IMG/VR virus record: IMGVR_UViG_3300024054_000362
Coordinates: 157,423 to 221,422 of that record
Direction: 5' to 3' (one strand)
DNA length: 64,000 bases
From: a virus
In this document: piece after piece, positions 40,969 to 49,148 of the stretch
How positions within the stretch are numbered: the first letter of the stretch is position 1
Layout: each line of letters begins with the position of its first letter
The notes under the pieces: model-generated
What the model was told of the DNA's origin: nothing
The model's input: the letters and a program-made list of their open reading frames with translations, nothing else
The model's database searches: none
Program-made: the position numbers and the translations under genes

Positions 40969-43245
40969 TTACTCGTTGGTTGAGGTCTCCGCCGAAGAAA
41001 CGCCGTTTGCCGTATCGCTCGACGGCGTCGTGAGATCAAGTCCCATCTGCGACTCAGTCGCTTCCGCGATCGGTGCATCGGCAGCCTTCGCCGCCTTGGC
41101 TGCGCGCACCGCCTTCTCAAGTCTGCGAAGCGGCGTGAGCTTTTCGTTCGTCGAGCAGTGTTGAAACAACGAACACATGCCGTAACGATGGACGCAGTTG
41201 TTGCGAGCCTTCGGCCAGGTGTTCGTTGCGCGACACATCTCTTGGTACGCCGCCCACACGCGTAGATCGTCGTCGTGGCCGCTGACGTGCCACGCTTGGG
41301 CCGGCACGATGATGCGTTGAAACTGGGGGATCTTCTGTTTGCCGACGATATTGACGATGGTGCCGCGCAGCTTGCCGTACTTCTTGTCGAGCTTGGCCTG
41401 TTTCCAGACCATGATCTGTCCCAAGATTTCGCCGTCGTTGTGCCAGCCTTCGAGAAGGTCTGCGGTGAATCGGGAGGCCGTGTTGTGGGTGATGATTCCG
41501 TTCGCGACGAAGTTGTGAACGCGCGGAACGGTGATGTCATACATCATCGCGCGACCGCTGACGACGACGTGGCTAACACGATCCCAGGTCAATTCGGCGT
41601 AGATGACGTTGTCGAATTCCTTGGATGGGCGATCGACGGCGTACTTCTTCAGCGTCTCGCGTTCGACGGCGCGATTCTTGAGCTGCTGTCGAAGGGCGCC
41701 AGGTTGATTCTCGACGGGTACGTGCAGTTTGACGTATGTCGACGGAACGTAGGCGTCGTCGCCCTGCTTGAGGCAACGAAGGACAGGGCGTACGTCGTAC
41801 TTTACGAACCACACGTGCTTGTCATCGATGGCGCACAGGAAACGACGTTTGCCTTCGCGCGTGATGACTTTGGTGGTCCACACGTCGCGACGTTCGCCGT
41901 CGTACTCGACGGAAGACTCGGTGACCGAAGACGGAATGCCGCGTCGATGAAGAAGTGCTTGTACGCCCATGCACAGCTTCTCGCTACGTGAGACGTACGC
42001 GATTCGAACCTTGTCTTGTGACGGCTTGCCGTCGTTACGGTCCTCGCGGAAGAGGTCGACACATCCGTCGGTGTTCCACAGCGCGCCGAGAAGAATGTCG
42101 ACTTGACGATCAGGACAACCGAACAGCTGGTCGGGGATGAACTTGGTGGCTGCCAAGCATTCAGAAAGGCCAAGTTCGTCGAGGAGTACCTGTGCCGGGT
42201 TGTCGGTCGCACGGGAGACAGATACCGTCGGAGCGCGTTCTTCGCTTCGAAAGAGCGTCGGCTTGGCGCCGATCGTGGCAGCGACGTCCTGGAAACGTTC
42301 AAGGATCGCCTCGTTGGTGTTTGTGAACTTGCCGTTCGTCATGCAGCCGTCGCCGAGCATGAGACCGACGAATTCAACTTGCGCGTCGGTGAACGGACTC
42401 GGGCCGTCGTAACCGCCGGTTGACGGCGCGATCGCAACCCAGTCTTCGTGCGTTAGCGCTGCAGCAGGAACCCAACCGCGTGCGGTCAGAAACGGGTGAT
42501 TGTCAGAAGTGCGCAGCCGGCGACCGGATTCCAAAACGACTTCATAGACGTCTCGGACCGACGTTGGCTCGGGAACACCTGCGCGAGTCTTGACCATCCG
42601 TCGCGTGTTCTCGTCGTAGGCCAGGACGATCGGCTCTTGCTTGCGTGCTGCTAGCTCTGCAATGGACAGCAGCTCGCCGGTGCCGTAATCGAACAGCTTC
42701 TCGTCAGCGTGGAGGCACTTGTGTTCGATGATCCACGTGCCTTCACGGATGCCCGGCTGATCTTCGACGACGCGCGCGATCAAGTCGTACCGGCACGTAT
42801 TGCCGCGATCACCCATTGCCCAGTCCTCGATCGCGATCGGGTCGAGGTAGTCGTTCGGGTAGTGATCGCGGTACGACTCGTAACACTTCCACCCGGCGAG
42901 GACGGCTTCCATGCGTGCGCCGCCTTCGATGAGCAGCTCACGACACATGTCAGGCGTGAGCTTGAGGTTCTCGTCCATCATCCACAAGTAGTGGAGCGCC
43001 ATGAACGTGTGAAACGCTGAGCCGGTCTCCAGCGCCATCGCTGCTGGACCGCGCTCGCCGTCGATGTAGTTGACCTTGTAGAGATACGGACAGCGTTGGA
43101 ACGTTGCGTACGACGACCAGCCGCGCCCGGATGCTCCGCCGAGGCGTTCCATCCCGAACTTCTTGAAAATCTCTTCGAGGACGTCGTCGAGACGACGAAT
43201 GTCGTCGCGCGGCATGAGGCTGATGACGGTACCGTCGACGTTCAT
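40969..43245 (-). CDS. Cas4/RecB-like Fe-S exonuclease with intein in the active site
   Basis: This 758-residue precursor splices to about 346 residues. The nuclease has WSSYATFQRCPYLY (first cluster Cys, near residue 52), the motif IIEHK/TASRF that carries the catalytic Lys, and the C-terminal cysteines NCVHRYGMCSLFQHC that would complete a 4Fe-4S cluster. Such enzymes resect DNA ends for recombination. It lies upstream of Sak4, so this is more likely a recombination nuclease than a CRISPR adaptation protein. The C-terminus is disordered. Confidence 0.8.
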   Translation of the reverse strand: MNVDGTVISLMPRDDIRRLDDVLEEIFKKFGMERLGGASGRGWSSYATFQRCPYLYKVNYIDGERGPAAMALETGSAFHTFMALHYLWMMDENLKLTPDMCRELLIEGGARMEAVLAGWKCYESYRDHYPNDYLDPIAIEDWAMGDRGNTCRYDLIARVVEDQPGIREGTWIIEHKCLHADEKLFDYGTGELLSIAELAARKQEPIVLAYDENTRRMVKTRAGVPEPTSVRDVYEVVLESGRRLRTSDNHPFLTARGWVPAAALTHEDWVAIAPSTGGYDGPSPFTDAQVEFVGLMLGDGCMTNGKFTNTNEAILERFQDVAATIGAKPTLFRSEERAPTVSVSRATDNPAQVLLDELGLSECLAATKFIPDQLFGCPDRQVDILLGALWNTDGCVDLFREDRNDGKPSQDKVRIAYVSRSEKLCMGVQALLHRRGIPSSVTESSVEYDGERRDVWTTKVITREGKRRFLCAIDDKHVWFVKYDVRPVLRCLKQGDDAYVPSTYVKLHVPVENQPGALRQQLKNRAVERETLKKYAVDRPSKEFDNVIYAELTWDRVSHVVVSGRAMMYDITVPRVHNFVANGIITHNTASRFTADLLEGWHNDGEILGQIMVWKQAKLDKKYGKLRGTIVNIVGKQKIPQFQRIIVPAQAWHVSGHDDDLRVWAAYQEMCRATNTWPKARNNCVHRYGMCSLFQHCSTNEKLTPLRRLEKAVRAAKAAKAADAPIAEATESQMGLDLTTPSSDTANGVSSAETSTNE
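41482..42717 (-). mobile_element. Intein splitting the nuclease catalytic motif
   Basis: A 412-residue intein starts CLHADEKLFDYG, has block B TSDNHPFLTARGW, and ends HNFVANGIITHN before Thr. LAGLIDADG-type segments are FVGLMLGDGCM and ALWNTDGCV, so an active homing endonuclease is likely. It sits right after the catalytic Lys of EHK, so the nuclease is inactive until splicing is complete. Confidence 0.9.
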
Positions 43246-43430
43246 TTCGAAATCCTTGCTCGGGGGTACTTCGGCTCACCGTCGACCGCAACGACTTCGC
43301 TCGGAGCAATCCAACCACAACCATCGCACTCGAACTCTTCGTGCATGCGAAGCACGCCGTCGCCGTCGAGGTCTTTCTCGCGAAGGATCGTCTCGACGTC
43401 GTTGCCGCAAGCGCGATGGATTTCTTTCAT
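43242..43430 (-). CDS. Small protein with EF-hand-like loop and zinc pair
   Basis: This 62-residue protein is coupled on both sides by overlapping start and stop codons. Residues 25-36 match the EF-hand calcium loop exactly in spacing (DLDGDGVLRMHE: Asp 1, Asp 3, Asp 5, Gly 6, Val-Leu, Glu 12). It is followed by CDGCGW. It may be a small metal-dependent partner of the nuclease or helicase next to it. The function is unknown. Confidence 0.6.
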   Translation of the reverse strand: MKEIHRACGNDVETILREKDLDGDGVLRMHEEFECDGCGWIAPSEVVAVDGEPKYPRARISK

Positions 43431-45223
43431 TCGCCCTTCTCCCAGTCGTAGTCCCAAAGGGACCCGTGGTAGTCGCTGTCGCCGTCGTCGAGATCGGGAT
43501 GGTCCATCATCAACGCCTTCGCGAGCGCGTCGAAGTCGTCGGGACCGTCAGTGATACGCGCGAAGGCCGCAGCGAGGACACCGATCGTCGACTCGGCCGC
43601 GGGCACACCCATGCGATACGCGACATCGCACTTGTCCTGCAGCGCTGCAAGGATCTTGCGGTCGATTTCGTGATCGATGATCACGTACGTGGCCGCCATC
43701 GGGCGTAGCGGTGAGAACGTACGCATCTCAGCCTGTGCCACCACCGACGGCGTGAAGTCCAACTCGGCGAACACACAGTGGCGGGCCGCGCTGAGATCGA
43801 TGCCGACTTGACCGACGGACAACGTGATACAGAGAGGCGCAGGCTTCTCGTAGGTACGCCAACGATCGAAGATGTCCTCACGGATCGACATTGGCGTCTC
43901 GCCGCCGCCGGAGACGACGACGCCCGGGAAGCCGGCTTCCGAGAGCCTGTGCTCGATCTGAAGGGCGACGTCGCGGTGCCAGCTCCAGATCACGACCTTC
44001 TCACCGCTTTGCAGGATTCGCTTGGCGACGTCGACGGCTACGGGGATCTTGTGCTTGGCGAGGAGCCGTCGGAACCGCGCCATCGCACCGATGGCAGTGG
44101 TTCGCTTGTTGTGGTCGCGAACGCGTTCAGCGTCCTTCTCGATTTCGAATTGCTGCGTTTCCGAAACGACCACTGCCTCGACCGCGCGTTCGATCGCCGG
44201 CAGCTCGCCCGAGACGTCCTGCCACGTGCGGCGGATCATGATCTCGGAGAGGCGTTCTCGAAACTCGTCCTCATTGGAGGCGCCGTCGTACTCGTAGCCG
44301 TGCGTTCCGGGATGCGCGTCGCAGTAGCGTACGGCGTAGTCGAAGAACTTGCCGAACGCAGCAGGCGCCACGCACGACAGCGTCGTGAAGAGCCCCGACG
44401 GTCTATTCCAAATCGGCGTTCCCGTTGCTGCGATCACGCGTTCGGCAAGGTTAGACACGAACGTCACTGCTTCGGCGCGGCGCGAGACGCGTTGGGAGAT
44501 GAGATGGATCTCATCGAGCACGAGCGTTCCGATACGGCGACCGTTCAGCTCCATCCAAGTTTCGAGAATGTCGTAGTTGCAGAAGATCAGCTTGGCGTCG
44601 GCGAGCTGCTTCGGATCGAACCGCTTGCCTTCGATCAGGTCGAAGCCGCGATCGCGTCTGGGTGCGACGGGCTTCTTGGGATTGGTCCGCTCGATCATTC
44701 GGCCGCTGAGGACGACGGGACGTACGTCAGGCCAGCGTCGACGCATCCAAGCAAGCCAAACTTCACGTGTCGCGAGCGGTGCGACGACGAGCATCGGTCC
44801 CAGTTCAGGATCGTGTGATGACGTCGCCGTCAGGGTCTTACCGACGCGCATCGCGTCGCCAAGGAGCGTACCGCGACGTGCACGGATGAAGTCGCGGCCG
44901 TCGTGTTGATAGGAGCGAAGGGTCCAGCCGTTCGGACTGGTGGTCGCGTCGAAGGCCGCTCGATCGCGGCAGCGATCACTTTCCGATCGCTGCCGCGATC
45001 GGAGGTCGGCCAAAAAAACAGCGGCCTCCGGGTGCGTCTTGGCGAGAAGCGGCAGATGGGAACGGTGCGCTAGCGGGCCGATGCGCGCGTCGTAGCCGAC
45101 GGACGGAGCGATCGCGATCTCCGGGGTCCATGCCGCCGGGATCGCGTACCAGTCCTGTCGTTTTGGGTGCGGTCGGATGACGACGGGGCTCGCCGTCGCC
45201 GCGACCGCGGCCGATGCTCTCAT
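43427..45223 (-). CDS. SF2 (SNF2-like) helicase
   Basis: This protein (598 aa) has Walker A GDAMRVGKT near residue 122, the DEIH box in LVLDEIHLIS, motif III-like ATGTPIWN, and C-terminal motifs V and VI in GQVGIDLSAARHCVF and PSVVAQAEMR. It looks like a SNF2-type remodeller of nucleoprotein, common in phages. An operator-like palindrome is embedded at residues 75-88. The ATG at 45223 lies after AGGGG in the leader. It is the first gene of the minus-strand replication run. Confidence 0.8.
   Translation of the reverse strand: MRASAAVAATASPVVIRPHPKRQDWYAIPAAWTPEIAIAPSVGYDARIGPLAHRSHLPLLAKTHPEAAVFLADLRSRQRSESDRCRDRAAFDATTSPNGWTLRSYQHDGRDFIRARRGTLLGDAMRVGKTLTATSSHDPELGPMLVVAPLATREVWLAWMRRRWPDVRPVVLSGRMIERTNPKKPVAPRRDRGFDLIEGKRFDPKQLADAKLIFCNYDILETWMELNGRRIGTLVLDEIHLISQRVSRRAEAVTFVSNLAERVIAATGTPIWNRPSGLFTTLSCVAPAAFGKFFDYAVRYCDAHPGTHGYEYDGASNEDEFRERLSEIMIRRTWQDVSGELPAIERAVEAVVVSETQQFEIEKDAERVRDHNKRTTAIGAMARFRRLLAKHKIPVAVDVAKRILQSGEKVVIWSWHRDVALQIEHRLSEAGFPGVVVSGGGETPMSIREDIFDRWRTYEKPAPLCITLSVGQVGIDLSAARHCVFAELDFTPSVVAQAEMRTFSPLRPMAATYVIIDHEIDRKILAALQDKCDVAYRMGVPAAESTIGVLAAAFARITDGPDDFDALAKALMMDHPDLDDGDSDYHGSLWDYDWEKGE
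44961..45001. repeat. Perfect 17-7-17 inverted repeat inside a helicase gene
   Basis: Two perfect GATCGC-N4-GCGATC palindromes (44962-44977 and 44985-45000) lie 7 bases apart and are also inverted copies of each other, making a 17-bp stem. They encode residues 75-88 of the SF2 helicase (RSRQRSESDRCRD). It may be a mobile palindromic element or an internal operator. Confidence 0.75.
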
Positions 45224-45517
45224 TTTTCAGACCCCTAGCTCTGCGAACAAGCTCTGACCTTGGCACGCTATGTGTGGATGGCCGGTCTGTCAAGTCGGTT
45301 GCGCGTGAACGCACAGCGAATGTCGCATCGCCTACGTTGGCGGGATCTGCTTCCCTCGATCCACAGCTTGTGGATAGACTGTGAAGTTGGATCGCGATCG
45401 TCGCGATCTGACGAGATTCTCGACGAGAGATCTCGATGACGCTCGTACGAAAACTTGACGGGCACCGTCGCGGCATGTAGTGATGCGCGAACACGCTTGC
45501 GCGTGCGTGGTGGACAC
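45224..45517. other. Divergent regulatory gap and candidate replication origin
   Basis: No gene is supported here. Transcription diverges from this gap: the replication run reads left, the other run reads right. It holds TGTGGATAG (45369-45377, 8 of 9 to the DnaA box TGTGGATAA), an inverted TCCACA-GCT-TGTGGA (45360-45374), TGTGGATGG (45273-45281), a perfect inverted repeat GATCGCGA-TCG-TCGCGATC (45390-45408) and a further imperfect one (45413-45434). Confidence 0.45.
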
Positions 45518-45730
45518 ATGAGACACGTGAGTCGCACGAAGAACATCGACAACCTCATGACCGCCGAGCAGGTCGCCGCGTTCTTGGGCGTGTCGGTTGC
45601 CACGGTGTGGCGCTTGACAAGTTCAAAGAAGCTCACGGGGACCCGCGTGCTCGGTCGAACCGTTTTTGATCGCGCCAAGGTTGAAGCGGTTCACAGACAG
45701 CGTCAACGAACGGCGACGGCGGCGGGTTGA
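45518..45730 (+). CDS. Excisionase/MerR-like helix-turn-helix protein
   Basis: This 70-residue protein has the HTH_17 pattern MTAEQVAAFLGVSVATVWR and ends with a basic tail. Such proteins bind DNA as excisionase or repressor. It is the first gene on the plus side of the palindrome-rich divergent gap, so it is a likely regulator of that gap or a replication initiator accessory protein. The start is the ATG at 45518, with GGTGG upstream. Confidence 0.7.
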   Translation: MRHVSRTKNIDNLMTAEQVAAFLGVSVATVWRLTSSKKLTGTRVLGRTVFDRAKVEAVHRQRQRTATAAG

Positions 45731-45795
45731 GGATGCAACCAGGGGCGGTGTACATCATTCTTCTGGGCGAAGTCGTACGCCCATAGACGAGGCGC

Positions 45796-47481
45796 ATGTC
45801 GAACAACGTCATCCCCTTCCCCGGAACGACTGTGCCCGCGGCACCGCAGGCGCCTAGCAGTCCCATCAGCGATCCGGATCCGGAAGCGTGGGTTGAGCAA
45901 CGGATCTGGACCATCCGTTACGACAAGACGTTCAACCTCGATCAGAAGGCGCGCATTATCTACAACTTCATCTGGAGCTACGAAAGCTCCAGGACACGCG
46001 CAGGGTGCGCCTGGCTTTCCGTCGACGGTCGCCCGTATCTCTGGGTCTACGATCCACGCCGTCCGCGGCTCCTGGAGATCGACAACAAGAATCTCGAATT
46101 CACGAGCTACTTCTTCTTGCGCTACGGGCTTACGCACTCCGAGCCGCTCACGCGCCACCTGATCGACATGCTCCGCAACGGCGCTGCCGGTAGCGGCCAT
46201 CCGCGCACCGAACGACGGTTCTCATACTGGGATCGGTGGACCAAGACCCTCTACATCTCGTCGTACGACGGCTACTGTTGGGAGATCACGGGCGCACCGA
46301 TCGATCCAAAAAACCCCGGCGATCAACGCGGCGTGACGTCGCAGCCCAACGGCGCCGGTCGAACGCTATTTATCGACGACGATCGTGGCATGACACCCGC
46401 GGATCCGCTCCTCGGCAGCGACAACCGTGCACTGTTTCGACACCTGATCGAGGACTTGCAGTACGCACCGACGCGCGAGCAGTCGGGCATGTCACCGGAG
46501 ATCCAGAAGACGTGCCTCGGGATCTGGATCTTCGCGATCGCGTTCCCAGACCTGCTTCCGACCAAGCCGATCCTCCTCATCGAGGGCGATCCAGGATCCG
46601 GCAAGACGATGGCCATGCAGCGCATTGCGCTCGCACTCCACGGCGAGAACATGCCGATCCAGGTTCCCAAGCAGGAGGACAAGGACTTCGGCGTGAAGAT
46701 TCTACGTCGACCGATCGCCATCCTCGACGACATCAACGAACCGGTGACGTGGCTGCGCGACATGCTCTGCACCTACGCGACCGGCGGCGGCTGGAGCAAG
46801 CGCAAGCACTACACCAACGACGCCGAGCACGTGATCAAGCCGGAGAGCTTCCTCGCGATCACGACGAACAACCCATCGACGTTCCGCCAGGCGCAGTTGG
46901 CTGACCGTTGTCTCATCCTTCGCCTCGAACGTCGCGAGGACAAGAACGGTTACCTCGGCGCCGAAGCACTGTTCGAGCAGATCCGCGCCGATCGTGACGA
47001 GATCTTCGGCGACTGGCTCACGTGGCTCAACGAGATCGTCGCTGAGCTGCGCAAGAACCGGAAACCGCGTCCGACGAAGTCGCGCATGGCTGACTTCGCG
47101 CACCTTGCACACGTGATCGGTCGCGTGCTCTCTCGTCCAGGCGGACCGAAAGGCAACTGGTCGCCTGAAGCGATCGACACGATGCTTACGTGCATGCAGT
47201 CCGAGCGCAACGCGCTCGTGATCGAGGGTGATCCGCTGACCGAGATCATCGACCGTTGGCTCGAAGTCGCTTCGAACCAGGGTCGTGAGGTTCGCGTTTC
47301 AGATTTGCATCGCGAGCTGGCGAATATCGCGCGCGCATCTGGTAGTACGACGTTCTTCAAGTCACCCAAGGCGCTCGCTACACGCCTCAAGGAGGCGGAC
47401 GCCGCGCTCAAGGAACACTTCGAGATCTCGCGACGTGTCGCCCACGGCGGCGTCACGATGTACACGTTCCGACGTACGTAA
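45796..47481 (+). CDS. AAA+ ATPase, probable replicative helicase or DNA-handling ATPase
   Basis: This protein (561 aa) has Walker A GDPGSGKT near residue 264, Walker B IAILDDINEP near 311, a sensor-like AITTNNPSTF near 356, and a possible arginine finger in LADRCLILRLERRED. The N-terminal 220 residues are a domain of unknown fold. It has the size and context of a phage replication helicase or primase-associated ATPase. It lies just downstream of the candidate origin, with a primase-polymerase gene 4 kb further on. Confidence 0.7.
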   Translation: MSNNVIPFPGTTVPAAPQAPSSPISDPDPEAWVEQRIWTIRYDKTFNLDQKARIIYNFIWSYESSRTRAGCAWLSVDGRPYLWVYDPRRPRLLEIDNKNLEFTSYFFLRYGLTHSEPLTRHLIDMLRNGAAGSGHPRTERRFSYWDRWTKTLYISSYDGYCWEITGAPIDPKNPGDQRGVTSQPNGAGRTLFIDDDRGMTPADPLLGSDNRALFRHLIEDLQYAPTREQSGMSPEIQKTCLGIWIFAIAFPDLLPTKPILLIEGDPGSGKTMAMQRIALALHGENMPIQVPKQEDKDFGVKILRRPIAILDDINEPVTWLRDMLCTYATGGGWSKRKHYTNDAEHVIKPESFLAITTNNPSTFRQAQLADRCLILRLERREDKNGYLGAEALFEQIRADRDEIFGDWLTWLNEIVAELRKNRKPRPTKSRMADFAHLAHVIGRVLSRPGGPKGNWSPEAIDTMLTCMQSERNALVIEGDPLTEIIDRWLEVASNQGREVRVSDLHRELANIARASGSTTFFKSPKALATRLKEADAALKEHFEISRRVAHGGVTMYTFRRT

Positions 47482-47509
47482 GACACTCTCAAGCTAGGGG
47501 ATCACGTCC

Positions 47510-47767
47510 ATGAGTCAATTGACAGCGTGCCAGCCGGGTTGGTTGGCGATTTTCGAAAACGCCCACGGAGACGGCTTCTCGACGGAGCCCATCGCGTGTT
47601 GGTTGTTGTCCAACGACGACGAGGACGTGCGACCGATCTGTGCGCTCGGTGGTGACATGACCGACGCCTCGCAGGCCAAGAACTTCATCGGTGTTGCCGG
47701 TCCGGGAACAGCGGCCAAAGCGGTGTATGAGGCAATGCGCGCGCTGCCGGTCAAGAAGGCAACGTAG
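47510..47767 (+). CDS. Unknown small protein
   Basis: This 85-residue protein has no clear family. It follows AGCTAGGGGATC, the leader form seen at several operon heads in this window. Residues 40-60 (CALGGDMTDASQAKNF) look globular. It is followed after two bases by the 47770 gene. Confidence 0.5.
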   Translation: MSQLTACQPGWLAIFENAHGDGFSTEPIACWLLSNDDEDVRPICALGGDMTDASQAKNFIGVAGPGTAAKAVYEAMRALPVKKAT

Positions 47768-47769
47768 TC

Positions 47770-47955
47770 ATGCAACGAAACTTGGTAGAAGGTGACGAAA
47801 TCAAGACCGCCGCGGGGACCGGGAAAATCCGTCGCATCGGTCCGATTCAACGTAGCGACAGCAGCAAGTACGCGTGGGCGATGCTCACGTTGGATCTTGC
47901 CGGGCAGACCGCCTACTGCGTTGCGCGCGAGGACGAGCTGCTGCGCAGCGACTGA
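47770..47955 (+). CDS. Unknown small protein, beta-barrel-like
   Basis: This 61-residue protein starts MQRNLVEGDEIKTAAGTGKI and has the feel of a small SH3-like barrel, but no family match is certain. It is tightly packed between neighbours. Confidence 0.5.
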   Translation: MQRNLVEGDEIKTAAGTGKIRRIGPIQRSDSSKYAWAMLTLDLAGQTAYCVAREDELLRSD

Positions 47956-47958
47956 TCC

Positions 47959-48243
47959 ATGGCGCTGGTCGAAACTACAGTCGTCAACGTCTACACGACG
48001 CCGTTCGATGTGAAGATCGATCGGACGACGCCGTTCGGCAACCCATTCATCTTGGGCAAGGACGGCGATCGCACGACGGTGCTCGCGAAGTTCAAGACGT
48101 ACTTCCTAAAGCGCGTCGAAGAAGAGCCGTTTTTTCGTCGACAGGTGTTGGCGCTTCGTGGAAAAAAGTTAGGGTGTGTCTGTGCTCCAAAAATCTGTCA
48201 CGGGATGGTGATCGCCGAGTGGTTGGAGGCGAACGCAGCATGA
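47959..48243 (+). CDS. DUF4326 protein
   Basis: This protein (94 aa) matches DUF4326 in order: VVNVYTTPFDVKIDRTTPFG, NPFILG, DRTTVLAKFKTYF, then LGCVCAPKICHG, the conserved C-x-C...CH motif. DUF4326 is common in phages, with unknown function and likely metal binding. It overlaps the next gene by four bases. Confidence 0.8.
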   Translation: MALVETTVVNVYTTPFDVKIDRTTPFGNPFILGKDGDRTTVLAKFKTYFLKRVEEEPFFRRQVLALRGKKLGCVCAPKICHGMVIAEWLEANAA

Positions 48244-48455
48244 ACGCACAACAGAAAGCGCTCGTCAGCCGCGAGCTGGCGAAGGCGTCGACGGCGCTAC
48301 ACAACGCCCACATGTTGGCCGTGCACGGCGGTGATATGGATCTGGCCGCCGCACTCATGAAGGACAAGATCTCGGTCGCGACGCAGATCACCGCGCTGAG
48401 CGGCGGTCCTGTGCGCGTCACCGGAGCTGAGCTACTGAAGCACCCGCCGAAGTAA
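48240..48455 (+). CDS. Unknown small helical protein
   Basis: This 71-residue protein is helical (NAQQKALVSRELAKASTALH, MDLAAALMKDKI). It overlaps the DUF4326 stop by ATGA. No family is recognised. Confidence 0.5.
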   Translation: MNAQQKALVSRELAKASTALHNAHMLAVHGGDMDLAAALMKDKISVATQITALSGGPVRVTGAELLKHPPK

Positions 48456-48466
48456 CGCAATAGTCG

Positions 48467-48494
48467 CCCACTAGGGAACGCGCAAGCGTGTGGG
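48467..48494 (+). promoter_or_regulatory. Leader hairpin with GCAA tetraloop
   Basis: CCCAC (48467-48471), a bulge TAGGGA, ACGC-GCAA-GCGT (48478-48489), then GTGGG (48490-48494) fold into one stem-loop with a GNRA-type tetraloop. It lies between the 48240 stop and the 48508 start, and is followed by AAGGGAGAG. It could be a 5' leader element or a processing site. Confidence 0.4.
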
Positions 48495-48507
48495 CAAGGG
48501 AGAGCTG

Positions 48508-48810
48508 ATGAGCCGTAGGAAGCCAGAAGGACCGACGCACTTGCTTTGCGTCGTTGCTACAGCGAGCGCCGACGATGTCGGACCGGCGATCGCACACCAA
48601 CGCGCACAGCTACAGGGCAAGACAGCTGCATGGGTCCCTGATGTTCCGACGCTGTGGAATCCCAACACGGTGGAGACAGTTCGCGACGGTAGTGGTCGCC
48701 CGGTGATGATCATCCCGATCGAGAAGCTCGATCCGCGCGTGAAGTTCGTCGCCGTCTACATCGACGACTACGACGCGAGCATGAGCACGACACTTGGGGA
48801 GCTGCAGTGA
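48508..48810 (+). CDS. Unknown protein
   Basis: This 100-residue protein follows AAGGGAGAG and a leader hairpin. It has a DxD in YIDDYDAS but is otherwise unremarkable. The stop overlaps the next GTG. Confidence 0.5.
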   Translation: MSRRKPEGPTHLLCVVATASADDVGPAIAHQRAQLQGKTAAWVPDVPTLWNPNTVETVRDGSGRPVMIIPIEKLDPRVKFVAVYIDDYDASMSTTLGELQ

Positions 48811-49148
48811 CCGCCGCGACGCAGAAGACCGGCCGCGTCACCAAGCTGACGCACGTCAAAGGCGCGATGGAGTACCGCTTCGTGCCCAAGGGCTGGACCA
48901 CGCCTCCCGGATTCGAAAATCTGTGTTGGTTCGAATTCGATCCTGTCGAGCACGCCGACGAGTACGCGAAGTGGAAGGCGGACATCGGTCACGCCCGTGG
49001 TGCGCGCCTCAAGAAGTTCACCGGCTCCAACGTCGAGTGGGACTTCACAGCGAGCTGGTACCACGACGGCAAGATCGTCTACCGAGTCCGCGTTGACCAT
49101 GATCCTGTCGAGCGTCCTGTGCTCGTCGTTATCGGAGGCTTCTCGTGA
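48807..49148 (+). CDS. Unknown protein
   Basis: A 113-residue protein starting at a GTG in a GTGA overlap. It is alpha/beta, with FENLCWFEFDPVEHADEYA. No family is recognised. It is followed by another GTGA-coupled gene, so it is probably one of a set of three cotranslated proteins. Confidence 0.45.
   Translation: MTAATQKTGRVTKLTHVKGAMEYRFVPKGWTTPPGFENLCWFEFDPVEHADEYAKWKADIGHARGARLKKFTGSNVEWDFTASWYHDGKIVYRVRVDHDPVERPVLVVIGGFS

Noticed and set aside
40969-43245. A CRISPR adaptation Cas4
   Set aside because: It is far from the cas genes and sits in an operon next to Sak4 and SSB-like genes, so it is better explained as a recombination nuclease.
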